From assembly GCA_024636355.1 (NCBI GenBank), contig JAGXHH010000209.1:1-7441 (forward strand): 7,441 bases of DNA. Direction: 5' to 3'. The notes beneath the pieces were generated by a model, which did not search any database, was not told where the DNA came from, and saw only the letters and a list, made by a program, of their open reading frames with translations. Source of the stretch: Desulfobacteraceae bacterium (lineage in GTDB: Bacteria > Desulfobacterota > Desulfobacteria > Desulfobacterales > Desulfosalsimonadaceae). Of this stretch, positions 1 to 5,346 are shown in pieces; the first letter of the stretch is position 1; every line of letters starts with the position of its first letter. The translations under genes and the position numbers were made by a program.

Positions 1-1077
1 GGCGAGCCCCAGCTGGTTGACGGCGGCGGCCGAATCGCCCCCGCCGATGACGGTCACGGCATCCAGATCGGCCAGAAAACGGGTGATTTCAGCTGTTCCT
101 TTTGCATACGGCGCCATTTCGAACCGGCCCACCGGGCCGTTCCAGATGACCATTTTCGCCGATCCGAGTTTCTCCTTGAACATTTCAATGGTCTTCGGCC
201 CGATATCGGCAATCCGCCCCTCGGGCGGAATCGCATCGACGGAAACTGTGCGGTGCTCCGCCCCCGGTTCAAAATCGCCCATATCGACCACGACATCGAC
301 CGGCAGCACCAGTTTCTCCCCCCCTTTGTCCAGTAGGCGGGATGCCGTTTCAAGATGATCGTTTTCAAGACGGGATTTTCCGACATCGTACCCCTTGACC
401 TTCAGGAAGTTGTTCGCCATGGCCCCGCCGATCAAAAGCAGTTCCATCTGGTCGATAAGCCGCTCCATTACCCCTATTTTGTCGGAGACCTTCGCCCCGC
501 CGAGGATTGCCATGAACGGGTGCTCGGGATCTCTGGTCACCCGGGCCAGGGTTTCGAGTTCGCGTTCCATCAGCAGGCCGGCGACTGCCGGGAGATAATG
601 GGCGACGCCTTCAGTGGAGGCATGGGCCCGGTGGGCTGCGGCAAACGCATCGTTTACGAAAACGTCGCCGTAATAGGAAAGTCTTTTGGCAAACTCCGGA
701 TCATTTTTCTTTTCTTCCGGGTGAAACCGGGTATTTTCCAGCAGGAGGATTTCTTGCGGGAAAAGGTTTTCCACGGCATCTTCAACCTCCCACCCGATGC
801 AGTCTTCGGCTTTTTTCACTTCTTTCCGGAGCAGTTTGGAAAGGCGCTCTGCCACCGGGTCGAGCCGCAACGCATTATCCACACTCCCTTTGGGCCGTCC
901 CAGGTGGGAACAGAGGATGATTCTTGCCTTTTGATCGATCAGGTACTCGATCGTGGGCAGGCTTGCCCGGATTCGGGTATCGTCTGTGACCCGGCCGTTT
1001 TCGAGCGGCACATTGAAATCCATCCGTGCCAGGACCCGCTTGCCGGAAACATCGATATCTCTCATGGTTTTTTTCAT
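1..1077 (-). CDS. pgk: Phosphoglycerate kinase, 3' end cut by window edge
   Basis: Cytoplasmic glycolytic/gluconeogenic enzyme that interconverts 1,3-bisphosphoglycerate + ADP and 3-phosphoglycerate + ATP. I read 359 uninterrupted codons on the minus strand. Family motifs occur in order: DFNVP (residues 20-24), DDTRIRAS (32-39), SHLGRPKG (57-64), LENTRF (113-118), FVNDAFAAAHRAHAS (140-154), ILGGAKVSDK (191-200), LIGGAMANNFL (215-225), WNGPVGRFE (312-320) and the nucleotide-loop motif GGGDSAAAV (345-353). The usual length is about 395 residues, so roughly 35-40 C-terminal residues lie beyond base 1. The start at 1077 is chosen because AGGGGTGA (1082-1089) sits a few bases upstream; a second in-frame ATG at 1065 has no such site. 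The gene lies 484 bp downstream of lipA and probably has its own promoter. No frameshift or lost catalytic residue is seen. Confidence 0.97.
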   Translation of the reverse strand, partial: MKKTMRDIDVSGKRVLARMDFNVPLENGRVTDDTRIRASLPTIEYLIDQKARIILCSHLGRPKGSVDNALRLDPVAERLSKLLRKEVKKAEDCIGWEVEDAVENLFPQEILLLENTRFHPEEKKNDPEFAKRLSYYGDVFVNDAFAAAHRAHASTEGVAHYLPAVAGLLMERELETLARVTRDPEHPFMAILGGAKVSDKIGVMERLIDQMELLLIGGAMANNFLKVKGYDVGKSRLENDHLETASRLLDKGGEKLVLPVDVVVDMGDFEPGAEHRTVSVDAIPPEGRIADIGPKTIEMFKEKLGSAKMVIWNGPVGRFEMAPYAKGTAEITRFLADLDAVTVIGGGDSAAAVNQLGLA

Positions 1078-1081
1078 TTTT

Positions 1082-1089
1082 TCACCCCT
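1082..1089 (-). promoter_or_regulatory. Ribosome binding site of pgk
   Basis: The minus strand reads AGGGGTGA, then four A residues and the ATG at 1077. It decides between the two closely spaced in-frame ATG codons at 1077 and 1065. Confidence 0.7.
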
Positions 1090-1108
1090 GTATAAAAGAA
1101 ATCTCTAT

Positions 1109-1126
1109 CTGTCCGTTGCCGGACAG
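1109..1126 (-). promoter_or_regulatory. Short hairpin in the presumed pgk leader
   Basis: The minus strand reads CTGTCCG-GCAA-CGGACAG, a perfect 7-bp stem closed by a GCAA (GNRA-type) tetraloop. It lies 32 nt upstream of the pgk start codon and about 20 nt upstream of its ribosome binding site. No T-tract follows on either strand, so it is not a standard intrinsic terminator. It could be a 5'-UTR stability element or a protein-binding site; that role is inference. Confidence 0.5.
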
Positions 1127-1321
1127 CATCATTTACTTCGGATCCATCAATAAAAAATAAAAGTTGATTTGAGATTTAATTATCGGGTCTATCCATTATT
1201 CTGGAGGGAATCGGCATGTATATTTAAATACGTCGTTGCAGGGGCGGTTTTTTTTGTTCAACAGCTGGCGTAACTATTCAACGATCAGAAAGTGCATCGG
1301 AAAACGGGAGCTTCGTATTCC

Positions 1322-1349
1322 AAAAACGGCGACGCTGCACGGCGTTTTT
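1322..1349 (-). terminator. Weak terminator-like hairpin after lipA
   Basis: AAAAACG (1322-1328) pairs with CGTTTTT (1343-1349). After one G-G mismatch two more pairs extend the stem around an 8-nt loop. On the minus strand the 3' arm supplies a run of five T, so it could end transcription coming from lipA. The A/T symmetry means it could act in either direction. The GC core is short and interrupted and it lies over 200 bp past the lipA stop, so confidence is low. Confidence 0.3.
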
Positions 1350-1402
1350 ACTGGAAGGAACTTTTCAGCTTTTCTCGTTGTCAGTGAAGCGATAGCGAAA
1401 TG

Positions 1403-1471
1403 GTTGTCGTTGTCGTAATCGTAATCGAGAAGCGGCGATTACGACAACGACAACGACAACGACAACGAAAA
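1403..1471. repeat. Hexamer-repeat inverted structure (TTGTCG/CGACAA)
   Basis: The left side is two TTGTCG then two TAATCG hexamers (1404-1427). The right side is CGATTA, four CGACAA and a degenerate CGAAAA (1436-1471). Bases 1403-1421 and 1436-1454 form a perfect 19-bp inverted repeat around a 14-nt loop. This would make a strong hairpin or cruciform. No T-tract follows, so it is not a standard terminator. It appears to be a dispersed intergenic repeat, but its function is unknown. Confidence 0.75.
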
Positions 1472-1561
1472 GGAATCCCAACCCGAAATAGCGAGTTCCT
1501 TGGAAGATTTATAAATCGCAATATAAAAGGTATTGGCTGAACAGTTACGCTTAGGCAGGAA

Positions 1562-2458
1562 TTACGGTTCAGACGTTTTTGTCAGGAGCTCCCGGACATG
1601 TCTGCCCGCCTTGTAGGAGCTGCGCACCAGGGGGGCGGATGCCACCCGGCCGAACCCGATTTCATAAGCGAGGGTTTCAATCCGTTTGAATTCGTCCGGA
1701 GTGTAGTATCGGGTGATCGGCAGATGGTCCGGCGTCGGGCGCAGGTACTGGCCAACCGTCAGGATAGCGCACCCGACGGCGTGCAGGTCGGAAAGGGCGT
1801 TCTCAATTTCTTCCATGGATTCGCCCAGTCCCACCATGATCCCCGATTTGGTAAGAGTTGCCGGGGAACAGGTTTTCGCGTATTGCAGCAGATCGAGCGA
1901 CCGCCGGTAGTCGGCCCCGGGCCGGACCTGACCGTAAAGGCGGGCAACGGTTTCCATGTTGTGCCCGAGCACCTCGGGCCGGGCGTCGATGACGATTTCC
2001 AGCGATTTATGATCTCCGGCGAAATCCGGAACGAGAACTTCTATGGTGCAGGTTTCGGAGTGCTGACGAATCTGTCGAATGGTTTCGGCAAACTGACCGG
2101 CCCCGCCGTCCGCCAGATCATCCCGGGTAACCGAGGTGACCACCGCATGCGTAAGCCCCATGCAGGCGATTGCCTGCGCCACTTTGCCCGGTTCCGAGAT
2201 GTCAGGTGGCAGCGGTTTTGCTGAGGAGACGGCGCAGAACCGGCAATTGCGGGTGCAGGCATTTCCCAGGATCATGAAGGTCGCCTCGCCCCTGGCCCAG
2301 CATTCGCCCATGTTGGGACACCGGGCCGACTCACAGACCGTGTGCAGCGACTTGGACCGGACCAGTTCCTTTATCTGCGCACAGGTTGTGCCGTGGGGGA
2401 TTTTCACCCGCAGCCAGGGGGGCTTGGGGAGATCCGGGATGGTTGCGTGAGCGGTCAT
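1562..2458 (-). CDS. lipA: Lipoyl synthase (radical SAM)
   Basis: A 298-residue radical SAM enzyme that inserts two sulfurs into protein-bound octanoyl groups, making the lipoyl cofactor of 2-oxoacid dehydrogenases and the glycine cleavage H protein. The auxiliary-cluster motif C42-x4-C47-x5-C53 is present, as is the SAM-cluster motif C68-x3-C72-x2-C75 within CTRNCRFC. The C-terminal RSSY (279-282) provides the serine ligand known in this family. KPPWLRVKIP near the N-terminus is typical, and the length is normal. The start follows the membrane-protein stop by 22 bp, suggesting one transcript, but no Shine-Dalgarno sequence is visible ahead of the ATG; translational coupling is possible. A lipoyl(octanoyl) transferase (lipB) is not in the window. 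Confidence 0.97.
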   Translation of the reverse strand: MTAHATIPDLPKPPWLRVKIPHGTTCAQIKELVRSKSLHTVCESARCPNMGECWARGEATFMILGNACTRNCRFCAVSSAKPLPPDISEPGKVAQAIACMGLTHAVVTSVTRDDLADGGAGQFAETIRQIRQHSETCTIEVLVPDFAGDHKSLEIVIDARPEVLGHNMETVARLYGQVRPGADYRRSLDLLQYAKTCSPATLTKSGIMVGLGESMEEIENALSDLHAVGCAILTVGQYLRPTPDHLPITRYYTPDEFKRIETLAYEIGFGRVASAPLVRSSYKAGRHVRELLTKTSEP

Positions 2459-2480
2459 TTAAGATAATGTAAACCCGTGC

Positions 2481-3257
2481 TTATTCCGCCTTGCGGCGCT
2501 GTCCGGTAATATGGGGCAGAAGTGAAACGTCTTCAGCGGAAATCGCCCTGACATACTTTGACGGTTCATGCGGTTCATGGGGGCGATTGATCACTTTCCC
2601 CTCACTGTCGATCACCGTGTTGTCATCGAGAAGCAGCATGCCGGTCCGGTTCATCAGTTCCCACTTGTACTGGTGGGCATATTCCATTCGTTTTTTCCGT
2701 AGCTTGTAATGAAACCAGAGATACAGAAAACCGAACACCACGGCGCCCGTCAGCACGATGCCCATGAAGATCAGTATCGCGTAAAACGCCTTTTCCCCGG
2801 CATTTGCCATCAAGGCCAGAATATCGGTCATGTGAAACATGACCAGGGCGCAAAGCCCCAGTATTAATAAAAACAGCAGGAATTGAAATTGCCAGGACAG
2901 GTTCAGAAACATCTTTGTCCTCGGCATCGCCAGGGTTTCCGCTTCATTGCCGTCAAAGGATGTTTTCAGCGAATCGAGATACCCGGTATCCTTGAAATAA
3001 TAGGTATTGAACGCGATGATGATGATGCCGAGCAGAAACGTGATGCCGATCGGAATGGTAAACGCGGCATAAAAGTATTCCCGCCACGGAAACGGACTCG
3101 GATACGGTTCCAGTATAGAGAAAAATGAAACGATAAAGATGAATATCTCAATGCACCCGATGATCAGCAGGTAACGCATGAAGAACGATTTGAGTTCCTC
3201 TTTCGAAAACAAATCGACCAGGCTTTTTCTTATTTCATCATTTGGCTTGTCTGCCAT
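2481..3257 (-). CDS. Four-TM membrane protein of unknown function
   Basis: I do not recognise a family. The 258-residue product has a short charged N-terminus (KPNDEIRKSLVDLFSKEELK), then four hydrophobic segments at roughly residues 29-50, 61-84, 122-142 and 158-183. A basic KLRKKR (185-190) follows, and then a soluble tail of about 65 residues containing the near-repeat HEPHEP (227-232). By the positive-inside rule the tail and both termini should be cytoplasmic. No catalytic or metal motif is evident. The start at ATG 3257 is preferred over an in-frame GTG at 3290: GGAGG (3264-3268) lies six bases ahead of the ATG, while the GTG has no such site. It lies 22 bp upstream of lipA in the same direction, so the two are probably co-transcribed, but a functional link to lipoate synthesis is unproven. 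Confidence 0.85.
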   Translation of the reverse strand: MADKPNDEIRKSLVDLFSKEELKSFFMRYLLIIGCIEIFIFIVSFFSILEPYPSPFPWREYFYAAFTIPIGITFLLGIIIIAFNTYYFKDTGYLDSLKTSFDGNEAETLAMPRTKMFLNLSWQFQFLLFLLILGLCALVMFHMTDILALMANAGEKAFYAILIFMGIVLTGAVVFGFLYLWFHYKLRKKRMEYAHQYKWELMNRTGMLLLDDNTVIDSEGKVINRPHEPHEPSKYVRAISAEDVSLLPHITGQRRKAE

Positions 3258-3263
3258 GAAACG

Positions 3264-3268
3264 CCTCC
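3264..3268 (-). promoter_or_regulatory. Ribosome binding site deciding the membrane-protein start
   Basis: The minus strand reads GGAGG, a 6-nt spacer CGTTTC, then ATG at 3257. This makes 3257 the likely start and rejects the longer reading from a GTG at 3290. Confidence 0.75.
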
Positions 3269-3310
3269 AAGAATCTTCCGGTGTCAACACCAGTATTTTG
3301 CATGTATTTC

Positions 3311-3328
3311 TTCAATGGGACCATTGAA
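3311..3328. promoter_or_regulatory. Operator-like inverted repeat upstream of membrane protein-lipA
   Basis: TTCAATGG-GA-CCATTGAA is a perfect 8-bp inverted repeat with a 2-nt centre, 53 bp ahead of the membrane-protein ATG. The spacing and symmetry fit a dimeric regulator site. The loop is too small for a good hairpin, and no T-tract follows. The regulator is unknown. Confidence 0.35.
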
Positions 3329-3392
3329 AAGTCTTAAACATATCCCGACCGCATATATTTTGCAATAATTTCAATTTTCCGGAAGTCAATTT

Positions 3393-3419
3393 ATTATAAC
3401 CATTTGAATTGCCGATCAA
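3393..3419 (-). promoter_or_regulatory. Candidate sigma70 promoter for membrane protein-lipA
   Basis: On the minus strand TTGATC (3414-3419) precedes a perfect TATAAT (3393-3398) by 15 bp, which is shorter than the optimal 17 bp. Transcription would start near 3386 and give a leader of about 130 nt that contains the inverted repeat at 3311-3328. The surroundings are AT-rich, so chance matches are likely. Confidence 0.3.
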
Positions 3420-3657
3420 ATGGGTTGCATCCTGTAAAAAGATGCCCGGTTTTTTCTTCAATTGCTCCGTTTTCAGTATCATCTTATAATTGCAGGCAAC
3501 GCGTTTTTGAGAGGAAAATGTCCGGTCGGAAGCGTGTGGTCAGGCATCCGAACCGGCGTTTTCAGAAAACTTCGGTCTTTCCGTCACATACACGGTAAAC
3601 ATCCTCACGATAATTTAAATCGTGTTCCATTTAAAATGGAAAAAAATTAAATCAAAG

Positions 3658-3699
3658 GCAAATTGTGAATAGTGAATTGCCAATTGCGAATTGATAATT
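3658..3699. repeat. Heptad tandem repeat, six units
   Basis: Six contiguous 7-bp units fit the pattern GNNAATT. They start with GCAAATT, the second and third are GTGAATA and GTGAATT, and the last is GATAATT. The conserved parts are the leading G and the AAT(T/A) end. The array sits 36 bp before the REP pair at 3736, and a related array follows the adh stop codon. Confidence 0.7.
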
Positions 3700-3735
3700 A
3701 CTGGACAGCAATTCACGGTGAACGTCGAAAGGCTC

Positions 3736-3797
3736 GGTAGGAGCGGGCCATGCCCGCGATGGCGGATGCATTTTCGCGGGCATGGCCCGCTCCTACC
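3736..3797. repeat. REP/BIME-type perfect 24-bp inverted repeat
   Basis: Bases 3736-3759 are the exact reverse complement of 3774-3797, with a 14-nt centre (3760-3773). Each arm is itself palindromic: GCGGGC-CAT-GCCCGC at 3743-3757. Each arm carries the tetranucleotide GTAG on its outer side (3737-3740, mirrored as CTAC at 3793-3796). A GTAG-type tetranucleotide next to a small GC hairpin is the established signature of REP sequences mobilised by RAYT (TnpA-REP) proteins, and paired inverted REPs form BIMEs. No RAYT gene is in the window. Confidence 0.8.
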
Positions 3798-4124
3798 TGG
3801 TCACCCGTTAATCACAGACACATTCACCGGGAATCGCTGAATTACCGGAGCGAAGCGGATAACCAGATTCTTTTTTATGTTTGGGACTCTCCCGACGGGT
3901 GAGCCCCACGATATTCCAAAACTCCCGGAATGCAAACGGAACCGGCATCTGCAGCGGTCCTCCCATAGGTTCCGAAACGCCTCTGAAATACACCGTCCTG
4001 CCGTGTTGAATACAGTTTCGACATTATTTCGCGTAAAGCGATCCTTCGTATTTTTTCAGGATTAAAAGCGAAGTAATTGCCGGCGGCGAGGGACTATCCG
4101 CGCTGTCGGGACAATGGGAAAATC

Positions 4125-4132
4125 AAAGGAGG
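4125..4132 (+). promoter_or_regulatory. Ribosome binding site of adh
   Basis: AAAGGAGG followed by CGTTT and ATG at 4138 is a near-ideal site. It shows that the in-frame ATG at 4114, which lies upstream of the site, is not the start. Confidence 0.85.
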
Positions 4133-4137
4133 CGTTT

Positions 4138-5268
4138 ATGAAAGCATTGGTCTATCGCGACAAGTATGACGTGCGTATCGAAGACAAACCCGTCCCTGAA
4201 GTCCAGCACCCGGAGGATATCATTCTCAAGGTGACCACCACGGCCCTGTGCGGATCGGACCTGCACCTGTATCACGGCACGATTCCCACCATGGAGGCCG
4301 GCCAGACACTGGGGCACGAATTCATGGGGATTGTCGAATCAATCGGTTCCGAGGTCCACGAAGTCAAACCCGGGGACCGGGTGGTGATTCCCTTCAACAT
4401 CAGCTGTGGCAAATGCTGGTTCTGCCGGCACCAGAAATGGTCCCAGTGTGACCGGTCCAACCCGAATGCCGAAGTCGGCGCCGCATACGGCTATTCCCGG
4501 ATGATGGGGGGATACGACGGAGGACAGGCGGAGTACGTCCGGGTCCCCTATGGAAATACCAATCCGTTGCTGCTTCCGGACAGTGTCAGCGACGAACAGG
4601 CGATCTTCCTGTCCGATATCCTCCCTACCGGGTTTTTCGGGGTCGAAATCACGGACATGAAGCCCGGTGATGACGTGGCCGTTTTCGGGGCCGGACCGGT
4701 CGGTTATTTTGCCGTAATGAGCGCTTTTCTGATGGGGGCGGCAAAGGTGTTCGTCGTTGACAGGGAACCGGATCGCCTGGCGCTTTGCGAAAATCTGGGG
4801 GCCGAGCCGATAAATTTCGATGATATCGATCCGGTGGAGTATATCAAGGATGCCACCCACGGAAAAGGGGCGATCTGTGTCGATGCGGTCGGCTACGAGG
4901 CGGTCGGACACCATCCGGCGGCGCCGAAAATGGAAAATCCGGCTTATGAAAAGCTGAACCCCATCCAGGTGATCGAATGGGTCAGCCAGGCCGCCCGGAA
5001 GTATTCAACCGTAGGGATTCCCGGGGTGTATATCGGAACCTTCGACAAGTTTCCGTTCGGTCAGCTGTTTTCACGGGAACTCAACATCCGGATGGGCCAG
5101 TGCCCGGTGAAGAACTATAACGAGCAGCTGCTTCGCCTCATCGAAGTCGGGCGCATCGATCCGACGAAACTGATCTCGCACAGCATGGATCTCGATGACG
5201 CTCCCAGGGCGTACGAAATGTTCGATAAGAAGGAGGAGGGGTTTATAAAGGTCATTTTCAAAATGTGA
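4138..5268 (+). CDS. Zinc-dependent alcohol dehydrogenase, formaldehyde dehydrogenase-like
   Basis: A 376-residue medium-chain dehydrogenase/reductase that should oxidise an alcohol, or an aldehyde hydrate, with NAD(P) in the cytoplasm. The N-terminal GroES-like domain carries the catalytic zinc ligands C38 (in ALCGSD) and H60-E61 (GHE). The structural zinc ligands are C90, C93, C96 and C104. D160 in LSDILPTG matches the aspartate zinc ligand of the glutathione-independent formaldehyde dehydrogenase group. The Rossmann motif GAGPVG (184-189) is followed by D208, which favours NAD over NADP. The length and the internal HHPAAPKMENPAYEKLNP segment also fit that group, but the substrate cannot be settled from sequence. 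The start is set by the ribosome binding site at 4125-4132. The gene stands alone, and repeats begin at its stop codon. Confidence 0.93.
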   Translation: MKALVYRDKYDVRIEDKPVPEVQHPEDIILKVTTTALCGSDLHLYHGTIPTMEAGQTLGHEFMGIVESIGSEVHEVKPGDRVVIPFNISCGKCWFCRHQKWSQCDRSNPNAEVGAAYGYSRMMGGYDGGQAEYVRVPYGNTNPLLLPDSVSDEQAIFLSDILPTGFFGVEITDMKPGDDVAVFGAGPVGYFAVMSAFLMGAAKVFVVDREPDRLALCENLGAEPINFDDIDPVEYIKDATHGKGAICVDAVGYEAVGHHPAAPKMENPAYEKLNPIQVIEWVSQAARKYSTVGIPGVYIGTFDKFPFGQLFSRELNIRMGQCPVKNYNEQLLRLIEVGRIDPTKLISHSMDLDDAPRAYEMFDKKEEGFIKVIFKM

Positions 5269-5299
5269 ACAGTGAATTGTGAACAGTGATCAGTGAACC
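5265..5299. repeat. Heptad tandem repeat, five units, overlapping the adh stop
   Basis: Five contiguous 7-bp units have the consensus GTGAACA: units 1 and 3 match exactly, unit 2 is GTGAATT, unit 4 GTGATCA and unit 5 GTGAACC. The array begins at the last base of the final adh codon, so the TGA stop is part of unit 1. It shares a 15-bp match with one difference (AATTGTGAAYAGTGA) with the array at 3658-3699. Confidence 0.75.
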
Positions 5300-5302
5300 G
5301 AT

Positions 5303-5333
5303 GTTGGGCTTTGCTGCGCTCAGCCCAACCTAC
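5303..5333 (-). repeat. Second REP-like hairpin with GTAG, between convergent genes
   Basis: GTTGGGCT (5303-5310) pairs with AGCCCAAC (5322-5329) around an 11-nt loop. On the minus strand the hairpin is preceded directly by GTAG (5330-5333). This has the REP layout but an unrelated stem from the 3736-3797 element, so it is a second family. It lies between adh and the convergent DUF3786 gene and could slow or end transcription from either side, although there is no T-tract. Confidence 0.65.
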
Positions 5334-5346
5334 GTGCTGCCCTACT

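Larger units (their letters stand above)
1078..1561. other. Intergenic region between lipA and pgk
   Basis: This 484-bp stretch has no credible gene. Its short open frames have no ribosome binding sites and no recognisable protein. It contains the pgk ribosome binding site and leader hairpin (1082-1126), an AT-rich stretch near 1140-1200 where a minus-strand pgk promoter would be expected but no clear -35/-10 pair stands out, a weak terminator-like hairpin (1322-1349), and the hexamer-repeat inverted structure (1403-1471). Confidence 0.75.
3258..4137. other. Divergent intergenic region upstream of membrane protein and adh
   Basis: This 880-bp gap separates two divergently read genes. The left half (3258-3735) is AT-rich and contains the candidate minus-strand promoter, the operator-like repeat and the heptad tandem repeat. 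The REP pair lies at 3736-3797. The right part (3798-4137) has higher GC and holds only short open frames without ribosome binding sites. A plus-strand promoter for adh must lie here, but I see no -35/-10 pair worth calling. No tRNA or recognisable transposase remnant was seen. Confidence 0.7.

Noticed and set aside
355..1095. 246-codon open frame on the plus strand
   Set aside because: It lies antisense to clear pgk coding sequence; the minus-strand reading contains every phosphoglycerate kinase motif.
1598..2224. 208-codon open frame on the plus strand
   Set aside because: Antisense shadow of lipA; no ribosome binding site and no recognisable protein.
3258..3290. Longer start (GTG at 3290) for the membrane protein
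   Set aside because: No Shine-Dalgarno sequence precedes it, while GGAGG with ideal spacing precedes the ATG at 3257.
3427..3455. Hairpin GCATC...GATGC followed by six T on the plus strand
   Set aside because: Only a 5-bp stem, with four bases before the T run and no plus-strand gene upstream for it to terminate.
3658..3699. Possible CRISPR-like array
   Set aside because: The units are only 7 bp and contiguous, with no spacers and no cas genes in the window.
3808..3993. 61-codon minus-strand open frame in the divergent gap
   Set aside because: No ribosome binding site and no family recognised. It abuts the REP element and may be part of a longer dispersed repeat, but nothing supports coding.
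4114..4137. Earlier ATG at 4114 for adh
   Set aside because: The strong AAAGGAGG site lies downstream of it and serves ATG 4138; MKALVY is the usual N-terminus of the family.
4339..4914. 191-codon open frame on the minus strand
   Set aside because: Antisense to the adh gene, which has a strong start and full zinc and NAD motifs.
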